Shown: positions 15,488 to 20,309 of the stretch, one piece after another
How the letters are laid out: every line of letters starts with the position of its first letter
Position numbering within the stretch: the first letter of the stretch is position 1
Assembly: GCA_009746045.1 (NCBI GenBank)
Contig: RPFO01000511.1
Location: forward strand, 1 to 20,309
Direction: 5' to 3'
Origin: Mesostigma viride
Lineage: Eukaryota; Streptophyta; Mesostigmatophyceae; Mesostigmatales; Mesostigmataceae
DNA: 20,309 nucleotides
Notes under the pieces: generated by a model
Database searches by the model: none
Told to the model about the DNA's origin: nothing
What the model saw: only the letters and a program-made list of their open reading frames with translations
Position numbers and translations under genes: made by a program

Positions 15488-15831
15488 GTGACAGACGCCA
15501 GTAGTCAGCTCTGCATGGGACTGCGCGGGACGACAGGCGCGGGCTGAGGGGTGCCGCGACTGACAGGCGCGGGCTAGTAGCTGCAAGATCCGACAGGTGA
15601 CCGCCGCCAGCAGTAAGTGCCGTCGGTGACGGGCGCCAGCAGTCACCGGGGCACGGGACTGCGCGGGCCGACAGGCGCCGGTTCCGACAGCCGCGGGCCG
15701 GCAGCCGACGGTTACGGCACGTGACAGGCGCCCGTGAACCCTCCATGCCCCGCGGGCCGAATCCGGGTCGAGTCAGTGCCGAGTCGGCGCGCGGACGCCG
15801 GAAAGCGGACGCACACCGCCGGGCGGGGCGG
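15488..15831. other. GC-rich intergenic DNA with scattered minisatellite fragments
   Basis: No gene is supported. Fragments such as GACAGGCGCGGGCT, GTGACGGGCGCCAGCAG (about 15626) and CACGTGACAGGCGCCCGTG (about 15718) echo the 29-bp unit and the GTGACAGGCGC motifs near the palindrome centre. Confidence 0.4.
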
Positions 15832-15870
15832 GCGAACGGTTCGGGCGAACGGTTCGGGCGAACGGTTCGG
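15832..15870 (+). repeat. Three tandem 13-bp repeats
   Basis: GCGAACGGTTCGG is repeated exactly three times (15832, 15845, 15858). It contains the TTCGGGC core of the adjacent foldback element and abuts its GGTTCGGGCTAT end. Confidence 0.85.
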
Positions 15871-15895
15871 GCTATCCCCCACGACACTCGACGAA

Positions 15896-16699
15896 TCCCA
15901 CGGAAAATGAAAAGTTTGAAAAGTTCGGGCTATCCTGTTCGCCCGAACTTTTCGCGATAGCCCGAACTTTTCAAAACCTCACACGGGAAAACCAAAAGTT
16001 TTGAAAAGTTTTGGCTCTGAGTCCCACGGCAAATGAAAAGTTTGAAAAGTTCGGGCGAAGGTTCGGGCGAACGAAATATAGCACGAACCGCCAACTTAGT
16101 CCCCACCGGACGGGGTGCACCGCACTTTCGTATATACTCTACCTTCCTTTCCTAACACATAAAATATTGCACATGCTTCCTAACACATATTATTCTAACA
16201 CACTTCCTAACACATATTATTTACAACTACACACTACCCTGTATACAGCCATACCCATAATAATATGTGTTAGCAACCCTACCTATATTTTATGTGTTAG
16301 CAACCATACCCATAATAATATGTGTTAGCAACCATACCTATATTTTATGTGTTAGCAACCATACCCATAATAATATGTGTTAGCAACCATACCTATATTT
16401 TATGTGTTAGCAACCATACCCATAATAATATGTGTTAGCAAACCAACACTAAGGATATACACACCCCTACCCGTGCACACCCCCGCCAGTGGGAACTAAG
16501 TTGGCGGTTCGGGCGATTTTGCGTTCGCCCGAACCATAGCCCGAACTTTTCAAACTTTTCATTTGCCGTGGGAATCAGAGCCAAAACTTTTCAAAACTTT
16601 TCGTTTTCGCGTGGGAGGCTCTGAAAAGTTCGGACTATCCTGAAAAGTTCGGGCTATCCTGTTCGCCCGAACTTTTCAAACTTTTCGTTTGCCGTGGGA
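15896..16699. mobile_element. 804-bp foldback / MITE-like element related to the palindrome copies
   Basis: The outer ends are inverted: TCCCACGGAAAATGAAAAG at 15896 and its near complement ending in CCGTGGGA at 16699. Inside are AAAAGTTCGGGCTATCCTG and AAAAGTTCGGGCGAA units in both orientations, then CGCCAACTTAGT and ACTAAGTTGGCG marking the inner ends of the arms (about 16090 and 16493). The core is A+T rich with TAACACATA motifs like the 604-bp elements. No transposase ORF is seen. Confidence 0.6.
16251..16443 (+). repeat. 55-bp tandem repeat in the element core
   Basis: Units start at 16251, 16306, 16361 and 16416 (partial). Each has two halves, one with CATAATAATATGTGTTAGC and one with CTATATTTTATGTGTTAGC, both ending AACCA. 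ATGTGTTAGCAA is the same sequence found inside the 604-bp elements. Confidence 0.85.
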
Positions 16700-16831
16700 G
16701 ACGGCCAGTGCCGTGGGGGACAGCCCGAACCGCTCCGGCGCGGGGCCGGGGACGGGACGGGGAGGGGGACACAAGCCGCGGGGCCGCGATCCAACACACA
16801 CGCGCGCACGCAGAGACGGACCAACCCAACA

Positions 16832-16862
16832 AACTTTATTAACAATATACGGATCCGTATAT
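16832..16862 (-). terminator. Palindrome and AATAAA after the Rieske gene
   Basis: The perfect 18-bp palindrome ATATACGGATCCGTATAT (16845-16862) lies 65 bp after the minus-strand stop, followed on that strand by TTAATAAAGTTT. The pairing of hairpin and AATAAA suggests the transcript end. Confidence 0.6.
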
Positions 16863-16926
16863 GCGACTCAACACACCGCACCGCCACCCGCGGGCGGAGG
16901 GGGGCGAAGAAGGGCGCGTCCAAAAC

Positions 16927-17952
16927 TCAGGCAAAGGGCTCCGGGCACATGATCCCGTAGACCTTCTTCATCCGGTCCCTGTACAACTTCACGAACGCGT
17001 CGCCCATCGTCAGGCGATTGCGCCACCAATCCTCCGTCACCACGTTCGCGACGATGTCGTCGTCCTCCTTCAGCGGCAGAACGTTGATCAGCCAGAACAG
17101 GAAGTCCCACGCGGGGTCCGTCAGGATGTTGCGGGACACACGGCACGTGACGAGGGACTCGTCGGACTCGTAGGGCTGCACGCTGAACCACAAGACGAAT
17201 GCGGGCTTCTCGTGTCCGGAAATCCAGAATCGCAGGCTTGCGGTATACGGGAGGAAGAACTCGTTCTCGACCGTCACCGACATCGACCCTTTCGGAGGCG
17301 CCTTCGCGTCCCGGCCCTCCGTCGGCATGAGGCCCAGCAGCAGGCGGCCCACGGACTCGGCCGCCACCGGGTAGCTGTACACGCTCTTTCCCGTGAAGAG
17401 ACCGCCCGTCTCCGTCGTGACGTCGGCGCCCTTCACGTCCACGATCTTCACCTTGTGGACGTGCTGGAGGTGCACGTGGTCCAACAGGTTCTCCATGACG
17501 ATCATCGGGTGCCCGCGGATGCGCGTCGGGTACGAAAACGTCCGGTACCCGTCCTCGGTGAACTCCGGCATCGTCGGCGGAGACGACTCTCCGTCTCCCA
17601 TGCCGGCGTTCACCCAGACCAGGTCCGCATCCTCCTTCGTGTCGAGGTAGTTGTCCCCGTTGTTCTCCTTGCCCCAGTACATCCCGTGGTACGCGCAACG
17701 GATGCACCCGTCATCCACCTTGCAATTGTGGGACAGACGCGCCCCGCGGTGGGGACACACGTTCCGCACGGCGAGCGTCTCGTCCCGCTGGCGGTGGTTG
17801 TACAGCAGGATCTCCTCGTTGTACAGCTTCGTGACCTTGGGCTCGCGAGACTTGCGCCCGACGCACACCCACTTGTCGGGGACCTCGTGGGCCGCGACCA
17901 ACGGTCGAGCCGGCCTCGGCGCCCCCACGCGAAAGTGCACTGCGGTCGCCAT
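16927..17952 (-). CDS. Rieske non-haem iron oxygenase, 341 aa
   Basis: The Rieske [2Fe-2S] ligands are C66-P-H68 and C86-x2-H89 (CPHRGA and CAYHG). The mononuclear iron site is N155-x2-D158-x2-H161-x4-H166 in NLLDHVHLQHVH. This is the complete oxygenase-subunit layout of the ring-hydroxylating / pheophorbide a oxygenase-like superfamily; such enzymes use O2 and an external reductase to hydroxylate or demethylate their substrate. The substrate cannot be read from sequence, and no reductase gene is nearby. At 341 aa it is shorter than plant PaO-type enzymes and lacks a transit peptide or C-terminal membrane segments. The C-terminus keeps an acidic stretch (KEDDDIVANV) typical of the family. The start at 17952 follows a CTTAAAAG box about 33-40 bp upstream and a 45-bp CCAAT-containing element. 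Confidence 0.92.
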   Translation of the reverse strand: MATAVHFRVGAPRPARPLVAAHEVPDKWVCVGRKSREPKVTKLYNEEILLYNHRQRDETLAVRNVCPHRGARLSHNCKVDDGCIRCAYHGMYWGKENNGDNYLDTKEDADLVWVNAGMGDGESSPPTMPEFTEDGYRTFSYPTRIRGHPMIVMENLLDHVHLQHVHKVKIVDVKGADVTTETGGLFTGKSVYSYPVAAESVGRLLLGLMPTEGRDAKAPPKGSMSVTVENEFFLPYTASLRFWISGHEKPAFVLWFSVQPYESDESLVTCRVSRNILTDPAWDFLFWLINVLPLKEDDDIVANVVTEDWWRNRLTMGDAFVKLYRDRMKKVYGIMCPEPFA

Positions 17953-18073
17953 CGGTTGCTGTTTGCGGAGAAATTGTCGAGGGCCTTTTAAGCGATCGGC
18001 GAACCGACACGATCTCGGCGGACCAATCAGAGAAAAGTATGTCGGACGCGCCAGCGCCGCCCGCCACGAGTGT
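17953..18073 (-). promoter_or_regulatory. Rieske gene promoter with 45-bp CCAAT element
   Basis: On the minus strand CTTAAAAG lies at 17985-17992. The element at 18001-18045 (plus: GAACCGACACGATCTCGGCG then GACCAATCAGAG and GTATGTCGG) is repeated at 19600-19644 with two mismatches. It sits in the short space after the neighbouring gene's stop. Confidence 0.65.
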
Positions 18074-19501
18074 TCAACCGCTAGTCGGTGGTCGCAATGT
18101 CGTGTCGGTCAGCGTCTTCCCGTCCGCGACGTACACGTAGGAAGTCTTTTTCCCCGCACCCTCGCCGTCTGGCACGTTTTTGCACACCGATTCCTTCGTG
18201 AGGGTCTGCGGGTTGTACGCGGTCGGCGCCCATTTCTGCATCGCCGAGTACTTGATCAAGTACGCGGTGCCCGGCGGGAGCAGGATCTCGAATTCGCTCG
18301 TGCCGTACAGACTCACTGGCCAGAAAAGCAGCGCCGGACAGCCCCTCACCAATCGGATCACCGAAACGCAGCACTTGTTCGACGTGAACAAGGGGGATTT
18401 GCGTATGTGATCCACAGACAGAGACGTCGAGACGCAGTACGGGTTGACGTACACCCTATTCTTCGCGCCCTTCAGATAGTAATCGTCTCTAGTGCCGCGG
18501 AAGACCGTGAAAGGCCTCGTGACGCGCGGGGCGTTTTGCACCAGTTTGAACAGCTTCTTGCGGTAAAAGGGGACGATCTTTTCCACAATGAATTCTGTGG
18601 AAAGGAACGTGAGCAGCCACGTGCACAACCTGAGTTTCAAGTGTTCCTCATCGTTCACTGTGCTCTCCGCGATCACGGCTATGATGGCTGATAATCCAAA
18701 GTCCTCCTTCTCGCTCTCGGAAAGGGTGTCGGGGAGTTTTTTAAAATAAGACATTACCGCCCACGCATGGTCGTGTCCGGTGTCGGGGTCTCCCGTTTGG
18801 TACGACTCGAACATGTCTACCAGCTTCATAAAGTCTCGCATTTCAGGCATTCGCTTCCACAAACTCGCGTACGAGGTGGGCAAACCTTTATACCTCCTGA
18901 TGAACATGCAAAGAGGCACCCACAGAGGGGTCCCGTTCATATCCACGTCCGCGGTGTACGGATTAAACCCACTCATCTGTATGGTGTGGTGCCGCGTGAC
19001 CTTTGCGTCGTTGCCGTTGACGTACCCATCTCCCACGTGCGAGTAGGACCGCAAGAGCAACAGGTCCTCCTTCGACAGACTGCCGAGGTACTGGTACGAC
19101 TTGAAGTACCATTCCTCGTCGATGATCTCGCGCGGGTCGTGGGCGTTTTTCCGCACGAAACGGAGTTCGTCCCGATTGTCGTAAAGGGTGTTCCATTCCA
19201 CCTTCAGCTGGATGGTCTTGAGAGAGCCGTCGGAGTTCGTCCCCGACCAATGCATATTGTCTCGCGCCAACGAGTCGTAATCGCACCCCTCGAGCGACAT
19301 GTACGGAATCGTGATGGTCCCCGTGAAATGGCCAAATGGGGAGAGGAGAGGGGTGTCATCGTCCTCTTTCGCTGCCTCTTCGCAGAATCGCTTGTGTCTC
19401 TTGTCCGCGTATTTCCTGTCCAACCTGGCGCGGATCGTCCGCCCGAGGAGTTGCATGCGTTCTTCCTGCGTGAGGGTCTTCTTCGTCGTCTTCGACGCCA
19501 T
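18074..19501 (-). CDS. ADP-ribosyltransferase-like protein (R-S-ExE type), 475 aa
   Basis: The C-terminal third has the order of motifs of arginine-type mono-ADP-ribosyltransferases: FRGT with R335, VSTS at 357-360, and SEFEILLPPG with E403 and E405, the ExE catalytic pair. Such enzymes transfer ADP-ribose from NAD+ to proteins. The first 300 residues are unrecognised, start with a basic, charged segment and may position the substrate. No signal peptide is seen, so action inside the infected cell or packaging in the particle is likelier than secretion. The start at 19501 is preferred over an in-frame ATG at 19651, because that ATG lies inside the repeated promoter element. The N-terminal MASKTTKK is preceded by an A+T-rich TATTATTAA leader. 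The target is unknown. Confidence 0.8.
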   Translation of the reverse strand: MASKTTKKTLTQEERMQLLGRTIRARLDRKYADKRHKRFCEEAAKEDDDTPLLSPFGHFTGTITIPYMSLEGCDYDSLARDNMHWSGTNSDGSLKTIQLKVEWNTLYDNRDELRFVRKNAHDPREIIDEEWYFKSYQYLGSLSKEDLLLLRSYSHVGDGYVNGNDAKVTRHHTIQMSGFNPYTADVDMNGTPLWVPLCMFIRRYKGLPTSYASLWKRMPEMRDFMKLVDMFESYQTGDPDTGHDHAWAVMSYFKKLPDTLSESEKEDFGLSAIIAVIAESTVNDEEHLKLRLCTWLLTFLSTEFIVEKIVPFYRKKLFKLVQNAPRVTRPFTVFRGTRDDYYLKGAKNRVYVNPYCVSTSLSVDHIRKSPLFTSNKCCVSVIRLVRGCPALLFWPVSLYGTSEFEILLPPGTAYLIKYSAMQKWAPTAYNPQTLTKESVCKNVPDGEGAGKKTSYVYVADGKTLTDTTLRPPTSG

Positions 19502-19734
19502 CGCGTTTACATATAGATGACGGGTTAATAATACACAAGATAAGAGTGAAAAGATTGGATTACAATCACGGGTTCCACCCGTTCGGTACCCGTCCCGGTG
19601 AACCGACACGATCTCGGCGGACCAATCAGAGAGGAGTATGTCGGCGACCAATCAGAACGTCGGATGTCGGCCGGTAACAGTTTAAGAACGATCATCGGTC
19701 GCGAGAGGAGCGTTTTTCTCTCGTGGGGTGTATC
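19502..19734. promoter_or_regulatory. Divergent promoter, ART-like / DNA-binding-like genes
   Basis: The second copy of the 45-bp element is at 19600-19644, followed by another GACCAATCAGA at about 19647 and GTCGGATGTCGG. For the plus gene TTTAAGAACGATC lies about 50 bp upstream of the start; for the minus gene an A+T-rich TGTATTATTAA is close to the start. Confidence 0.6.
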
Positions 19735-20309
19735 ATGACGACCCTCGCGAGGTACCTGACGCCCGCGGACGGGGCGGAGGACGATCCCCGTTTTGAGGGC
19801 AAGATCCGCGTGACAGATGATGGCAAGATATCGGTGATCGATGCCATCAAGTGCGTCCTTTTCGTCGGCGACGACGGGGCGTTCACAAAAAATGCAGGCA
19901 TACATGCGAACACCGCCTTCTCGAGGCTCGCCAAAGCCCACGACGAGGTTTACTCTATTTGTATCAACTGGAAATTCCCCGGTCCCGGGCAGCGAGACAC
20001 CCCGGTGACCGACCGTCAGGGCCTGACACGCATCTTGATGTTGCTCCCCGGCAAGATCGCGGCCAAGTTCCGCGAGCAGGTGTCCGTCCTCCTCGAGCGA
20101 TACCTGAGGGCCGACCGGACGTTGGCGGAGGACATTTTGCAGCGGGCGGACGCCGCCGACGGGAACGAGACCGCGCTCGAGAGGCTGCAGCAGCACCAGC
20201 GCATCAAGAGCTGTCTGTCTACGCGCGACCTGAACGAAGCGATCAAGGGGTACACCGATACCCACAAGGGGAGTGGGCTGCTGTACCCGGTGGTCCACGA
20301 CCACGAACA
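19735..20309 (+). CDS. Possible KilA-N/BRO/MSV199-like DNA-binding protein, N-terminal 191 aa (partial)
   Basis: The frame is open from the ATG at 19735 to the window end. Residues about 25-125 have a short beta-rich start (KIRVTDDGKISVIDAIKCV), an N-T-A-F-S-R-L motif, a PVTDRQGLTRILMLLPGKIA segment and a helix ending LLERYLRAD. This order (name of the condition, then a search for the next value along a hydrophobic helix) resembles the N-terminal domain of KilA-N/BRO-type proteins common in large DNA viruses, but I am matching by feel and not by a defined signature. A charged helical linker follows. It diverges from the ART-like gene. Third positions are strongly G/C, as in its two neighbours. 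Confidence 0.55.
   Translation, partial: MTTLARYLTPADGAEDDPRFEGKIRVTDDGKISVIDAIKCVLFVGDDGAFTKNAGIHANTAFSRLAKAHDEVYSICINWKFPGPGQRDTPVTDRQGLTRILMLLPGKIAAKFREQVSVLLERYLRADRTLAEDILQRADAADGNETALERLQQHQRIKSCLSTRDLNEAIKGYTDTHKGSGLLYPVVHDHE

Noticed and set aside
14790-15887. 365-aa minus-strand open frame and shorter ones across the 29-bp minisatellite
   Set aside because: The 29-bp period cycles through all frames, and the frame overlaps the RING-like gene antisense; no domain is seen.
16011-16328. 105-aa frame within the foldback element core
   Set aside because: Low-complexity Thr/Tyr/Asn translation of A+T-rich tandem repeats.
16861-17991. 376-aa plus-strand frame antisense to the Rieske gene, and 279-aa minus frame
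   Set aside because: The Rieske frame has all metal ligands; these are shadows of it.
18767-19516. 249-aa plus-strand frame antisense to the ART-like gene
   Set aside because: No domain, and the sense frame carries complete catalytic motifs.
1-20309. tRNA or rRNA genes
   Set aside because: No cloverleaf with a recognisable T-loop or rRNA-like stretch was seen by eye; a dedicated tRNA scan would be decisive.

Overview
The window looks like eukaryotic-type DNA, most likely from a GC-rich nucleocytoplasmic large DNA virus (or a virus-derived region). The reasons are spliceosomal introns with GTACGT donors, TATA- and CCAAT-type promoters, AATAAA or hairpin 3' ends, no Shine-Dalgarno sites or operons, compact single genes on both strands, and a gene set of F-box-like, RING, TRAF-type zinc finger, MYND, ADP-ribosyltransferase and Rieske oxygenase proteins. 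The host and lineage cannot be fixed from the sequence alone; an algal or protist virus of the pandora-/molli-/phycodnavirus kind is an inference.

Bases 1 to about 11110 form one very large palindrome with no spacer. The dyad lies between 5549 and 5550, and the left arm runs off the window start. Each arm carries, from the centre outward: an array of 8 composite CACGTG/ATTGG elements, an F-box-like gene (223 aa), a 604-bp foldback (MITE-like) element, a multi-CxxC zinc protein gene, a second F-box-like gene (211 aa), and the 5' end of a RING/TRAF-type gene. The arms are real, separately evolving copies: they are almost identical near the centre and in genes but differ strongly in outer intergenic DNA, and the left copy of the zinc gene has three single-base deletions. 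The fold looks like two inverted genome termini joined tip to tip, a hairpin-telomere or concatemer junction, or a genuine inverted duplication.

From 10965 to 15082 there is single-copy DNA with three genes: the two-intron RING/TRAF-type gene, a MYND-finger gene, and a RING-like gene that diverges from it across a shared promoter. Genes in this part share a recognisable core promoter, upstream GGAATATTCC and GCCACGTGGC-N8-ATTGG modules, and 3' boxes. Together they suggest control of host ubiquitination.

From 15083 to 16830 no gene is seen. The stretch holds GC-rich DNA with a 29-bp minisatellite, a 13-bp triplet repeat and an 804-bp foldback element related to those in the palindrome, with a 55-bp tandem repeat inside it.

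From 16830 to the end the style changes. A Rieske non-haem iron oxygenase, an R-S-E type ADP-ribosyltransferase-like protein and a partial, tentatively DNA-binding protein are linked by a different promoter element: a 45-bp direct repeat containing CCAATCAGAG.
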